From Natronomonas sp. CBA1123 (lineage in GTDB: Archaea; Halobacteriota; Halobacteria; Halobacteriales; Haloarculaceae), in contig NZ_WPCC01000007.1 in the NCBI RefSeq assembly GCF_009741925.1, positions 38,033-102,032 of the forward strand: DNA of 64,000 nucleotides. The letters run 5' to 3'. Both the position numbers and the translations under genes were made by a program. Below, piece by piece: positions 54,911 through 63,822 of this stretch (the first letter of the stretch is position 1; each line of letters starts with the position of its first letter). The notes below the pieces were generated by a model, which was given only the letters and a program-made list of their open reading frames with translations, did no database searches and had not been told where the DNA came from.

Positions 54911-56353
54911 ATGTATAATTCAGGCCCGAACGGCGAGGAGAATGAGATACAATCCGAACACGGCCGACTCGGCGGCCTCACCCGCCGTCGACTGCTCGCC
55001 GCGACGGCGGCGAGTGCGACGATGGCCGGACTGGCCGGCTGTTCGTTCCAACGCGGCGGTGGAGAGCCGGGGAATACACCGGCCTCGACCCCGAACACGA
55101 ACCCAACCCCGACATCTGATACCCCAGAGCCGGAGCCGTACTTCGAACCGGGGCCGACCGTCGGCGTCGAGACGGTCGCTGAGGGATTGGTGTTGCCGAA
55201 CGTCCTCGCGGTCGCCCCGGACGACGACCGCCTGTTCATCGCCGACCAGACCGGCGTCGTCTACGTCCACGAGGACGGTAGCCTCCACGAGGAGCCGTTC
55301 TTGGACGTCCGCGACCGCGTCATCGAACTCGGGAGCGACCTCCCGAGTTGGGTCGCAACCGACGAGCGCGGCTTCCTCGGGTTCGCGTTCCACCCCGACT
55401 TCGCCGACAACGGCCTGTTCTACGTCCGGTACAGCGCCCCGACGGACGAGGACGGAATCGACCACCGTGAAATCCTCTCGGAGTTCAGCGCCACCGACGG
55501 CACCGCCGACCCCGATTCCGAGCGAATCCTCCTGGATTTACCGTGGCAGCGACCGATTCATCAGGCCGGGACGCTGGCGTTCGGGCCCGACGGCTATCTG
55601 TATGCGGCCTTCGGTGACGGACTCAATCCGTCTCACGGGCAAAACTTCCTGGACAACTTCAGAGGGAGTATCCTCCGGTTAGACGTAGACGAGCGAGATG
55701 GCGAGAAACCCTACGGGATTCCGTCGGACAACCCACTCGTCGGCCGCGAGGGGCGGGACGAGTACTTCGCGTGGGGCTTTCGAAACCCCTGGAAGATGGC
55801 CTTCGACGGCGAGACGCTCATCGTCGGCGACGTCGGACAGGAGTTGTTCGAGGAAATCAACGTCGTCGAGCGCGGCGGCAACTACGGCTGGCCGATAAAG
55901 GAGGGGAGCAGTTGTCACGACCCCGCACAGCCGGGTATCCCGCCGGCGGACTGTCCGGACACCTCCGAGCGCGGCGAACCGCTCGTCGACCCTGTCGTCG
56001 AGTTCCCACACTTCGACGGCGACCGGGCGGTCGGCTTCGCCGTCATCGGTGGACACGTCTACCGCGGCGACGCCGTCCCCCAACTCGACGGCGAGTACCT
56101 CTTCGGCATCTACACCCGTTCGTTCACCGCCCCCTCGGGGCGAATCGTAGCGGCGACACCCGAGGGCGACTCCTGGCCGACACGAGAACTCCAGTTCGCC
56201 GGCAGTGAGAACGGCGAAGTAAACCTCAACGTCATCTCCATCGGCCAGGACAACGACGGCGAGGTGTACGTCCTCGGGACGACCGCCGCCGTCAGCGAGG
56301 GCATGGAGAGCCAGCAGGGCGGCACCGTCTACCGCATCGTCGACGCCGAGTAA
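54911..56353 (+). CDS. PQQ-dependent sugar dehydrogenase-type Tat lipoprotein
   Basis: A 480-residue exported beta-propeller. The leader has RRRLLAATAA (arginines 25-27) and lipobox GLAGC ending at Cys44, predicting Tat export and lipid anchoring. The propeller has GLVLPNVLAVAPDDDRLFIADQTGVVYV, GFLGFAFHPDF, QAGTLAFGPDGYLYAAFGDG, WGFRNPWKMAFD and GDVGQELFEEINVVERGGNYGWP, all marks of the Asd/YliI aldose dehydrogenase family. Outside oxidation of sugars is the inferred role. A glycine/threonine/proline-rich linker follows the lipobox. The gap 54791-54910 shows no clear TATA box. Confidence 0.88.
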   Translation: MYNSGPNGEENEIQSEHGRLGGLTRRRLLAATAASATMAGLAGCSFQRGGGEPGNTPASTPNTNPTPTSDTPEPEPYFEPGPTVGVETVAEGLVLPNVLAVAPDDDRLFIADQTGVVYVHEDGSLHEEPFLDVRDRVIELGSDLPSWVATDERGFLGFAFHPDFADNGLFYVRYSAPTDEDGIDHREILSEFSATDGTADPDSERILLDLPWQRPIHQAGTLAFGPDGYLYAAFGDGLNPSHGQNFLDNFRGSILRLDVDERDGEKPYGIPSDNPLVGREGRDEYFAWGFRNPWKMAFDGETLIVGDVGQELFEEINVVERGGNYGWPIKEGSSCHDPAQPGIPPADCPDTSERGEPLVDPVVEFPHFDGDRAVGFAVIGGHVYRGDAVPQLDGEYLFGIYTRSFTAPSGRIVAATPEGDSWPTRELQFAGSENGEVNLNVISIGQDNDGEVYVLGTTAAVSEGMESQQGGTVYRIVDAE

Positions 56354-56369
56354 TCGTCCGAGGACCCGA

Positions 56370-57851
56370 CTATCCGGTGAAGTTCGCGACGTTCGCTCGC
56401 AGTTTCCCTCTGAGTGACGACGAGCTCAGGACGACGAGGAAGTACACCACTCCGCCGAGTAAGATGTGACCGACCAGCGCCGGTGCGGTCGTCGGCGGAA
56501 CCACCGTCGCGAGACCGGCGAGGACGAGGACCATGACGGCGCCGGCACCGACACACCAGCCGATGTCACGAAGCGCGAAGGAGACCGGATGCAGTCTGCC
56601 GAGGGAGACCCCCAAGACGGCCGTGTTGAGCGCCATCGCGAGGCCGGTCGCCGCCGCCGCGCCGAGGAGTCCGTACCGAGGAACCAATGCGACGTTGAGG
56701 ACGATGTTTACGGTCAACGAGACGACCGTCGCGTAAGCGCCGATGTCCGGTCGGTCGAAGGCGCGTATCGTCGCGTCGAAGACGACGTTCACCGCGGCGA
56801 CGATTTTCTCACCCATCAGTACGACCAACGCGCCGGCTGCGAGGACGTACTCCGGGCCGAAGACGACGCCGAGGAGGTTCTCCGAGAGTAACAGCACGCC
56901 GAAGAACGCCGGCACGACGAGGAACAGCGAGGCGGTCAGCGACTCCCGAACGGTCCCCTCGATTCGCTCGAATTCACCCCTCGTGCGCCACGCACTCAGT
57001 TGGGCGAAGACGGTGTTGCCGACGATGCCGCCGACGAGGCCGGCCATCAGGGTGAGTCGCCACGCGATTTCGTAGCCGGCGACGTGGGCCTGCGTCAGGA
57101 AGTAGCCGATGACGAGCAGGTCCATCGTGTTGTACACGTGGCCGCCGAGCGCCCAGACGCCGTTGTACTTCGCGTAGTCGACGAGCGACCGGAAGTGCCG
57201 ACGGGACGGGCGGGCGAGGCGCGTCGAGACCCGGGTCGCGCCGCCGGCCAGCATGAGCAGATAGCTCGCGATGAGTCCGTAGATGAGCGCCGCTGCGCCG
57301 TATCCGAACTGAATCAGGACGACTGCGACGGCGACGTACGCCACCAGCCGAACGAAGTACAGAAGCGCCGTCTGCTCGGTCCGCAACTCCCCGCGGAGGA
57401 CGTGAATCGACAGCACCGACAGTTCGTACAGCAGTGCGGCCACGACGAGCAACGCGGCCACCTCGGCGCCGACGTAGTCGTTTATCGCCTCGCGGAAGGC
57501 GGTGACGACGACGGCCAACACACCGAGCAGCGCCAGTTTCAACAGCAGCGTCGCCGCCAGCATCTCGCCGGCTTCGCCGCCCTCGCTGATTCGCTTCTCC
57601 ACCGCCCCTCTGAGCCCGAAATCCGAGAACGTCGCAAGCGTCGCCAATGCCGCCTCGAAGAGGAAGAACACGCCGAGTCGGGTCGCACCCAGCGCCGACG
57701 CGAAGTACACCGTGGCGGCGAAACCGATGACCGCCCCGAGGACCTCGATACCCAACAGCAGTCCGCCGGCGCGGGCGAAGTTCAACTGCCGGGGGACCGT
57801 CGGCCGAGCGACGGGGCGAACCGAGTCGACACTGCGGGTTTTCTCGTCCAT
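56370..57851 (-). CDS. Polysaccharide/oligosaccharide flippase (Wzx/RfbX-like)
   Basis: A 493-residue membrane protein with about 14 hydrophobic segments in the MVF fold. The N-terminal half contains the family segment GATRLGVFFLFEAALATLATFSDFGLRGAVEKRISEGGE. It would flip lipid-linked glycans across the membrane. It is the third gene of the operon with the Gfo/Idh and SDR genes (7 nt from the SDR gene), so these sugars probably feed a surface glycan. Confidence 0.87.
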   Translation of the reverse strand: MDEKTRSVDSVRPVARPTVPRQLNFARAGGLLLGIEVLGAVIGFAATVYFASALGATRLGVFFLFEAALATLATFSDFGLRGAVEKRISEGGEAGEMLAATLLLKLALLGVLAVVVTAFREAINDYVGAEVAALLVVAALLYELSVLSIHVLRGELRTEQTALLYFVRLVAYVAVAVVLIQFGYGAAALIYGLIASYLLMLAGGATRVSTRLARPSRRHFRSLVDYAKYNGVWALGGHVYNTMDLLVIGYFLTQAHVAGYEIAWRLTLMAGLVGGIVGNTVFAQLSAWRTRGEFERIEGTVRESLTASLFLVVPAFFGVLLLSENLLGVVFGPEYVLAAGALVVLMGEKIVAAVNVVFDATIRAFDRPDIGAYATVVSLTVNIVLNVALVPRYGLLGAAAATGLAMALNTAVLGVSLGRLHPVSFALRDIGWCVGAGAVMVLVLAGLATVVPPTTAPALVGHILLGGVVYFLVVLSSSSLRGKLRANVANFTG

Positions 57852-57858
57852 CTGGCGG

Positions 57859-58782
57859 CTACAGGAGGCCGACCTCCCGGTACCACGCGGCGGTGTCCTC
57901 GATTGCTGCCCGCCAACCGCGCTGTTCGACCGGGGCGCGCTCGGTGAGTCCCGTCCGAAGGGTGCCGAAGTCGCCGCGTTCGGCGAAGCCCGACCCGCCG
58001 ACCGGCGAGACGCCGAGTCGGTGGAGGAAATCGATTGTCGGGACGATGCCGTACTTCGTCAGCGGGTACGGGACGTTCACGACTCGGCAGTCGCCGCCGA
58101 CCGAATCGGCGACGGTTCGCATGACTTCGACGCTGTCGACGTTCGGTCCCGAGACGAGATAGCGGCGCTGGCCGCCGACCGTCAGGGCGTGTTCGACGGT
58201 TCCGACCACGTCGTCGACGTGGACGATGTTGTAGTCGTCGTAGGTGTACAGCGGCGGGACGAGCACGCGGTTGGCGGCGACGGGGCGAAACATGTCGTAG
58301 CGTGCGAGTCGATAGTCCCGCTGGCCGAGGATGTAGGTCGGATAGACGATACTGTACTCGAAGCCGAACTCGCCGTCGACGAACAGCTCCTCGGCACTGG
58401 CTTTCGAGGTCTGATACGTCGAGTCGGGGTTGATGGGTACCTCTGGGTGGGCGCCGATGGTGCTGGCGAAGACGACGTTTTCGACGCCGGCACCGTCGGC
58501 GGCCTCGAGGAGGTTCGCCGTCCCCTCGACGTTGATACCGGTCATGTCCTGTCCCGGGTACACCGCGGCGGCGAGGTGGACGACCGAATCGACGCCCGCC
58601 AGAGCAGACGGCAGACTGTCGGGGTCGCGGATGTCGCCGGCGACCGTCTCGACGCCGTCGGGCAATCGCCGCTCCGAGGTGCCCGGTCGAAGCAGTGCGA
58701 CGGGGTCGTACTCGCCGTCGACGAGCGAGTGGACGACGTTGAGGCCGACATACCCGGTCGCACCGGTGACGAGGACTCTCAT
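57859..58782 (-). CDS. NAD(P)-dependent epimerase/dehydratase (extended SDR)
   Basis: A 307-residue protein beginning MRVLVTGATGYVGLNVVHSL. The cofactor motif is GATGYVG, and the catalytic Tyr-Lys appear in the STYQTSKASAE region. ASTIGAHPEVP replaces the usual Ser/Thr strand and suggests a branch near the 3-beta-HSD/DFR subgroup. The substrate is unknown; a sugar-nucleotide is favoured by context. Its ATG overlaps the stop of the Gfo/Idh gene, and the flippase follows by 7 nt. Confidence 0.85.
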   Translation of the reverse strand: MRVLVTGATGYVGLNVVHSLVDGEYDPVALLRPGTSERRLPDGVETVAGDIRDPDSLPSALAGVDSVVHLAAAVYPGQDMTGINVEGTANLLEAADGAGVENVVFASTIGAHPEVPINPDSTYQTSKASAEELFVDGEFGFEYSIVYPTYILGQRDYRLARYDMFRPVAANRVLVPPLYTYDDYNIVHVDDVVGTVEHALTVGGQRRYLVSGPNVDSVEVMRTVADSVGGDCRVVNVPYPLTKYGIVPTIDFLHRLGVSPVGGSGFAERGDFGTLRTGLTERAPVEQRGWRAAIEDTAAWYREVGLL

Positions 58783-59780
58783 CGCTTCCCCTCCGCGAGT
58801 TCGTAGGCGCTGTCGATTACTTCGGCGACGGCGACGCCGCGTTCGACCGGTGCCGACGTGTTTCGGTCGCCGGCAACGACGTGGTCGACGAAGTCCGTCA
58901 GGCGTTCGGTGTTGGCGTCGTCGGTCGTCGCACCGTACAACTGCGTCAATCCGATGTCGACGATGGGCGTTTCGCCGTGGCGAAACTCGAAGGGCCGGCC
59001 GTGAATCGCCCCCGACAGCGTGTCGCCGTCGAACTCCAACCACCCCTCGGTGCCGACAGCGACGTGACGCATGAACACATCGGGTTGCGTCCATCCCACC
59101 GTGAAATCGACGGTGAGGTCACGCGCTGGGAAAGCAAGAGAGAGTTCGGCCACGTCCTCGACGCCCCGGTTTCGGGTGTCGCGAAGCCGACAGTCCTCGA
59201 CGGTGGCATCACCGAAGAGGTCGAGGTACATATCGAGGCTGTGCGGCAGCAAATCCCGCATCACCCCGCCGCCGGAGACCGAGCGGTCGTAGTACCACCC
59301 CTGTGTCGGCGGTGTCGAGTGATGGGTCGTCCGTACCTCGATGAGTTCGCCGAGCAGGTCGTTCCGAAGTATCGACATCGCCTTCTTGGCGTTCTCGTAG
59401 TAGCGGGTGAGGTAGCCGACCTGCGTGATGACGCCGGCGGATTCGGCCGCCCGCTGCATCTCGCGGGCGCTGTCGGCGTCGATAGTCAGGGGTTTCTCAC
59501 AGAAGACGTGACAACCGGCCTCGACGGCCGTCAGAAAGACGTCCCGGTGGGTCGACGGCGGCGTACAGATACTCACCACGTCGAGCGACTCGGCGTCGAG
59601 CATCGCTTCCGCCGAGTCGTAGCCCTGCAAGCCGAACCGCGATGCCGTCTCGTCGCGCCGGGATTCGTTCAGTTCGGCGACGGCGACCACGCGGGTCGAC
59701 CCGTGGTCCCGATACGCCGGGATGTGGTAGTCGGTCGCCATCCACCCCGCCCCGACGACGCCGACACTGTAACCGCTCAT
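58779..59780 (-). CDS. Gfo/Idh/MocA-family oxidoreductase
   Basis: A 333-residue dehydrogenase with an N-terminal Rossmann domain (YSVGVVGAGWMATDYHIPAY) and the catalytic EKPL motif (VFCEKPLTIDADSA). The C-terminal alpha/beta domain includes HSTPPTQGWYYDRSVSGGGVMRDLLPHSLDM, the substrate side with GGG-type histidine. Likely acts on a sugar or sugar-nucleotide, first gene of a three-gene operon. The TATA box at 59804-59812 supports ATG 59780. Confidence 0.88.
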   Translation of the reverse strand: MSGYSVGVVGAGWMATDYHIPAYRDHGSTRVVAVAELNESRRDETASRFGLQGYDSAEAMLDAESLDVVSICTPPSTHRDVFLTAVEAGCHVFCEKPLTIDADSAREMQRAAESAGVITQVGYLTRYYENAKKAMSILRNDLLGELIEVRTTHHSTPPTQGWYYDRSVSGGGVMRDLLPHSLDMYLDLFGDATVEDCRLRDTRNRGVEDVAELSLAFPARDLTVDFTVGWTQPDVFMRHVAVGTEGWLEFDGDTLSGAIHGRPFEFRHGETPIVDIGLTQLYGATTDDANTERLTDFVDHVVAGDRNTSAPVERGVAVAEVIDSAYELAEGKR

Positions 59781-59803
59781 TACGGGGTGGTCGTCGGTCG
59801 ACA

Positions 59804-59812
59804 GTATAAATC
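59804..59812 (-). promoter_or_regulatory. TATA box of the Gfo/Idh-SDR-flippase operon
   Basis: GGATTTATACTG on the minus strand with its core 24-32 nt before ATG 59780. Confidence 0.65.
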
Positions 59813-59921
59813 CCTGCCAGGCGACGCCCTCCGCTGGCGGCGGTCTGTCCCGACGCGCGATTTCGCCGAGGGGCGACGGCCCATATTGTTAAATATAAAC
59901 GCCTTAATATTAGTGACGAAC

Positions 59922-60644
59922 GTGATTACATTCCTCGTATACGTAGTTGCCTTCGGCACGGCGGCAACGGCCTGTTTCGCCGCCGTGTACCGTGCCGGGT
60001 GGCTCGCGACCGACGAAGCCTGCGTCGGTCTCCGCGCCCTTCTGGTAACCGTGGGGCTCTGGTCTGTCATTCAGACCCTCGTTTTCCTCGCTCCGTCGGA
60101 GCCGTTGATGCTTTCGCTGTATCTCGTCGGCCAAGCGGTCGGGTTCGCGAGCGTCGGCGCGTGGCTGTACTTTTGTTCGGCGTACACGGGTCGGAGCCTC
60201 CATCGACAATCGCGCTACTGGTGGGCCGGGTTGTCGACGTACGCCGTCGTCTCGACGGTAAAGCTCACCCAACCGATTCACGGGGCGTTCGTCGACACGC
60301 GGCTGGCGACGGAGCCGCTCCGATACCTCGTCGTCGAACCGGGTGTGTTGTACTGGTCTTTCCTCGCGTTGGCGTACGGCCTCGCTGGGGTCGGATTCTA
60401 CTGGCTGTACGAACTGTTCGCCCGAACCGAGCGCTCGACGAAGGGATTCGCGCTCCTCGTCGCGAGTACCGCTCTGCCCGCCGTGCCGACGGTTTGGTCG
60501 TTGTTTCGGCCACGGCAACTGATTCCGATGCACTACGAACCGCTCGGTGTGGCCCTGTTCGCCTTCGGCGCGCTGTATCTGGTCCATCCGACGTTCTTCG
60601 AACTCCACGCCCACAGCCGATACGACACGGTCGATACGGAGTGA
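59922..60644 (+). CDS. Seven-helix sensory-type membrane protein without a kinase domain
   Basis: A 240-residue protein read from GTG 59922 (an earlier GTG at 59913 is possible). Seven hydrophobic segments are seen, starting VITFLVYVVAFGTAATACFAAVY and including a loop GQAVGFASVGAWLYFCSAYTGRSLHRQSRYWW. They resemble the N-terminal 7TM domain found on many haloarchaeal histidine kinases and Bat-type regulators. The protein ends soon after the last helix (HAHSRYDTVDTE), so no signalling output domain exists. An AAATATAAAC stretch 22-31 nt upstream supports GTG 59922. Function unknown. Confidence 0.75.
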   Translation: MITFLVYVVAFGTAATACFAAVYRAGWLATDEACVGLRALLVTVGLWSVIQTLVFLAPSEPLMLSLYLVGQAVGFASVGAWLYFCSAYTGRSLHRQSRYWWAGLSTYAVVSTVKLTQPIHGAFVDTRLATEPLRYLVVEPGVLYWSFLALAYGLAGVGFYWLYELFARTERSTKGFALLVASTALPAVPTVWSLFRPRQLIPMHYEPLGVALFAFGALYLVHPTFFELHAHSRYDTVDTE

Positions 60645-60789
60645 CTGACCGGCCAATTATGACGGATTAAGAACATATTTCCGATATGCTTTTATCAGTA
60701 TGAACCTAATACTCGGTAATACGGCATACGAGTGGGTGAGACTCAGGCGGGACCGTCTCGGGATAGTGTGGTTATGAAGACAATAATAG

Positions 60790-60849
60790 ATGAGCAAGAC
60801 ACGTTCGTCCGTCGAATATTCGGACTTCGAACACGGTGAATACCAGTGA
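60790..60849 (+). CDS. Possible 19-residue upstream peptide coupled to the GT2 gene
   Basis: ATG 60790 opens a 20-codon frame, MSKTRSSVEYSDFEHGEYQ then TGA, whose stop overlaps the GTG of the glycosyltransferase (GTGA). The arrangement is like the coupled starts elsewhere here. The region 60645-60789 is AT-rich compared with its neighbours, contains another short frame (60700-60777), and shows no other gene. Could be chance. Confidence 0.35.
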   Translation: MSKTRSSVEYSDFEHGEYQ

Positions 60850-62693
60850 GCGGCGTTTCGGAGTATGGCGCCGTTACCGCCGACGGCGTGCGAGTCGAGA
60901 AAACCCATTCGAAGCGTGAAAACGAGCTAGCGGTGACACTCGAGTTCCGCTCGGAGCGCGAGGAACCAGTCGCCGTCCGATTCGAGGACGAGCTCCCGGC
61001 CGACGGACGCCCGGCCGGAGTCGGCGAGCGCAGCGAACACAACGGTAACGATTCGGCGCCCCGCGGCGGCCACATCGACGGCGTGCTCGCTCTCTCCGAC
61101 GACGGTGTGGTAGCAGTGACGTACCTCGTTTCGGTTCCGGATGAGACGGTATCGTCTCCCAGCGACGACGAACAGTCACTGCCGCGAATCGTCGAGGTTG
61201 AACCAATCGAACCGGAGTCATCGACTACGGTCGAGACGCGTGCCGGATGGCGAACGCCCTCGGGGGAACGCATGCCGTTTTCGGTCACGGTGTCGGATAA
61301 TCACTCGCCCCCATCGCAGGCCTCCGTAGACGGCGTCCGGGTGGTCGATATCTCCTCGTCGGTAGGGTCGGACCGTCTCGATGGTGTCGCTGATACCGAC
61401 CGTCCGGCCATCGGTATCATCGCCCGCGCCGAGGACGACGACGGCGTCTACCGGACGATACTGGAGGCACGAAAGCGTGGGTTCGGGGTCTTTCTCACTC
61501 CGTTCGGCTACGGGACCGAGGAACTGATCGAAATCGCCGACACCCTCGGCGTCCGAGTCGTCGAACCGACCGAGGACGACAGCAGTTGGCGGACGCTCCA
61601 GTCGGCGTTATCGGCGGCGGCCCGGGAGGCAGGCCATCCCGGAATCGTCTTCCAACCCGAGGGCTGTCCGCGTATCGATTACGACCGGACGCTTGCCGCG
61701 TTTGCCGAAGACGGCTTCGAGATTCATGCGGTGCCGGAACGCCCCGATATCAAACCGGGGAGCCCCCACGTCCTCGTCGCCATCCCGGCGTACAACGCGG
61801 CCGGAAGCATCGAGTCGGTGGTGAGTGAGGCGAGACGGTTCGCCGACGAGGTGGTCGTCGTCGACGACGGCAGTACCGACGGGACGGCCGACCGCGCCCG
61901 CGAGGCCGGTGCGTCCGTCGTCATCCACCCCCGGAACCGCGGCTACGGCGGGGCTCTCAAGACGATATTCCGGGAGGCCCACCGCAGGGGCGCGGCCCAC
62001 CTCGTCACCATCGACGCCGACGGACAACACGACCCCGGCGACATCCCACGGCTGGTCGCCACCCAGGACGACAGCGGTGCGGGCGTCGTCATCGCGAGTC
62101 GCTACGCCACCGACAGCGACACCGACATCCCGTTCGTGCGGTCAGTCGGCCTCGCCGTCGTCAACCTGCTGACGAACGTGACGATGGGACGATGGCGCCG
62201 CTCGCGACGGGTCCGGGACACACAGAGCGGGTTCCGTTCCTACACCGCCAACGCGGTCGAAACGGTCGTCGATTCGACCGACATCGGCAACGGAATGTGG
62301 GCGAGTACAGATATCCTGTATTCGGTCAACGAGGCGGGCTTCGATTTCCACGAAATCGGGACGAAGATTCGCTACGACGTCGAACACGGCAGCACCGAGA
62401 GTGCGGCGAGCCACGGTATCGGATTGGTCCACAACATCGTCGACTTCGTTCAGCGGTCCCATCCCATCCTGCTGGTCGGCGCCCCCGGGGTGATGGTGGT
62501 CCTCCTCGGAGCGTTGCTGGCGGCGTGGTCGTTGCAACTCCAGCTCTCCGGAGAGCTCTCGATTCCCCTCGTGGTCGTGGCGAGCATCTCGATTGCGGTC
62601 GGTGCCGTCATGTTGACGCTGTCGGTGCTACTGCACGTGTTGAACACACACCCCTTCTTCGACGACGAGCGATGGCAGGACCGCCGCGAATAG
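60846..62693 (+). CDS. GT2 glycosyltransferase with long N-terminal extension
   Basis: A 615-residue protein read from GTG 60846. Residues 305-500 are a GT2 domain: VLVAIPAYNAAGSIESVVSE, VVVVDDGSTDGTADRARE, NRGYGGALKTIFREA and the metal-site TIDADGQHDPGDIPRL, with RDTQSGFRSYT following. Two membrane helices lie near the C-terminus (about 535-600), as in polyprenyl-phosphate glycosyltransferases. The first 300 residues are unusual: about 1-150 is a beta-rich domain, and about 185-300 looks like a Rossmann-type alpha/beta domain (AIGIIARAEDDDGVYRTILEARKRGFGVFLTPFGYGTEELIEIADTLGVRVVEP). Probable role in making a lipid-linked sugar for surface glycans. Confidence 0.87.
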   Translation: MSGVSEYGAVTADGVRVEKTHSKRENELAVTLEFRSEREEPVAVRFEDELPADGRPAGVGERSEHNGNDSAPRGGHIDGVLALSDDGVVAVTYLVSVPDETVSSPSDDEQSLPRIVEVEPIEPESSTTVETRAGWRTPSGERMPFSVTVSDNHSPPSQASVDGVRVVDISSSVGSDRLDGVADTDRPAIGIIARAEDDDGVYRTILEARKRGFGVFLTPFGYGTEELIEIADTLGVRVVEPTEDDSSWRTLQSALSAAAREAGHPGIVFQPEGCPRIDYDRTLAAFAEDGFEIHAVPERPDIKPGSPHVLVAIPAYNAAGSIESVVSEARRFADEVVVVDDGSTDGTADRAREAGASVVIHPRNRGYGGALKTIFREAHRRGAAHLVTIDADGQHDPGDIPRLVATQDDSGAGVVIASRYATDSDTDIPFVRSVGLAVVNLLTNVTMGRWRRSRRVRDTQSGFRSYTANAVETVVDSTDIGNGMWASTDILYSVNEAGFDFHEIGTKIRYDVEHGSTESAASHGIGLVHNIVDFVQRSHPILLVGAPGVMVVLLGALLAAWSLQLQLSGELSIPLVVVASISIAVGAVMLTLSVLLHVLNTHPFFDDERWQDRRE

Positions 62694-62694
62694 C

Positions 62695-63642
62695 TCAGCC
62701 CTCGCTGACCTGCACCTGCAGGTGTACCTGTCTGTCCGCGTTGTCCGGCCCCGGGTCCGTGGGTGCTGGACCGAAGTACACCAGATAGGTGAGTCGCAAC
62801 TCCCCGGCGACGGTCGGAACGACCTCGTGTTCGGTAACCGTCGTATCGCCATCGAGCGAAACTGTGAATCGGTCGAGTTCCGTCGAGGATTCGACTGTCG
62901 CTCCGCCGTCGGTCGTGTCGACATCGTGTAACGCGACGACGGCGGTTGCCTCCGAGGTCCCGTCGGGACCGGAGACGGCGAGGTGAAGGGTCGTCGGTTC
63001 GCCGACGGTCAACTCCTGGGGGTAGTCGTCGGCGACGAGGTCCCCACTGGATTCGGTCAACAGATACGCCTCGCTTCCCCCGTCGACGGAACCGGGGGCG
63101 GCGTACACCGCCCCGGCGGCCGTGAAGATACACAGCACCACGACGACCGACAGTACGGCGTCGACCCGACTACTGCCGACGAGAGTCGAGCGCGTTCGAC
63201 TGAACGCTGCCGGGGCGGCGACGCCGAACTGTCGACCGCCGGTGGCTCGTCGTCGGCGCCACGCGGCGCCGAGGGCGAGTACCGTCACCGCGTTGATGCC
63301 GACGAGGATAGGAACTGCTCGAAAGCCGTACACCGTAAATTCGAGGGCGACACCGACCGCCACGACGACGCCGACGCTCGCGCCGACGGCGAGGACGAGT
63401 CGCCCGAGAAGCCCGAGGCGACGGCGGCCATCGACGTGGCCGCCGTCTTCGGGGAACAGTGCCGCGACGACGGCGTAACCGGGAGCGAACAGAAGCACCG
63501 AAATTGCGACGACCGCTCGAACTTCCTCGGGAGCGGCCGGAAGCACGACGAGCAGGTCGAGAACGACGACTGCGACGACGACCGCGGCGAGGTCGGCGTT
63601 CCCTCCCGTCCCGTCGCTATGAGCCCCCTTTGGACGTGACAC
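62695..63642 (-). CDS. DUF1616 family membrane protein
   Basis: A 315-residue protein from GTG 63642. Four hydrophobic helices (about 18-37, 42-62, 79-105 and 112-130) and a fifth near 160-180 precede a secreted beta domain with SVDGGSEAYLLTESSGDLVADDYPQELTVGEPTTLHLAVSG. These are marks of the DUF1616 family, often near glycan genes in archaea, with unknown function. A GTTTTTGTAC box 22-31 nt upstream (63664-63673) supports this GTG rather than the earlier one at 63675. It converges on the GT2 gene with 1 nt between stops. Confidence 0.82.
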   Translation of the reverse strand: MSRPKGAHSDGTGGNADLAAVVVAVVVLDLLVVLPAAPEEVRAVVAISVLLFAPGYAVVAALFPEDGGHVDGRRRLGLLGRLVLAVGASVGVVVAVGVALEFTVYGFRAVPILVGINAVTVLALGAAWRRRRATGGRQFGVAAPAAFSRTRSTLVGSSRVDAVLSVVVVLCIFTAAGAVYAAPGSVDGGSEAYLLTESSGDLVADDYPQELTVGEPTTLHLAVSGPDGTSEATAVVALHDVDTTDGGATVESSTELDRFTVSLDGDTTVTEHEVVPTVAGELRLTYLVYFGPAPTDPGPDNADRQVHLQVQVSEG

Positions 63643-63822
63643 GGTGTCGGGTTCTCCGCCGCAGTACAAAAACACGCTGGTGGGACCGACGGGACTGTGA
63701 CCCGACGGCCAAGGTTAAGACGCCGGCCGGTGTCGGTTGCCCTGATAGATGCGCCACACAGACCGCGTTCGTGCCCGGTGTTCCGCCATGCGCCGAGTAG
63801 CGTCGTCGGAGCGGGTCACCCT

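Noticed and set aside
60700..60777. 25-residue frame in the AT-rich gap
   Set aside because: No promoter at proper distance, no ribosome site and no recognisable sequence; likely chance in AT-rich DNA.
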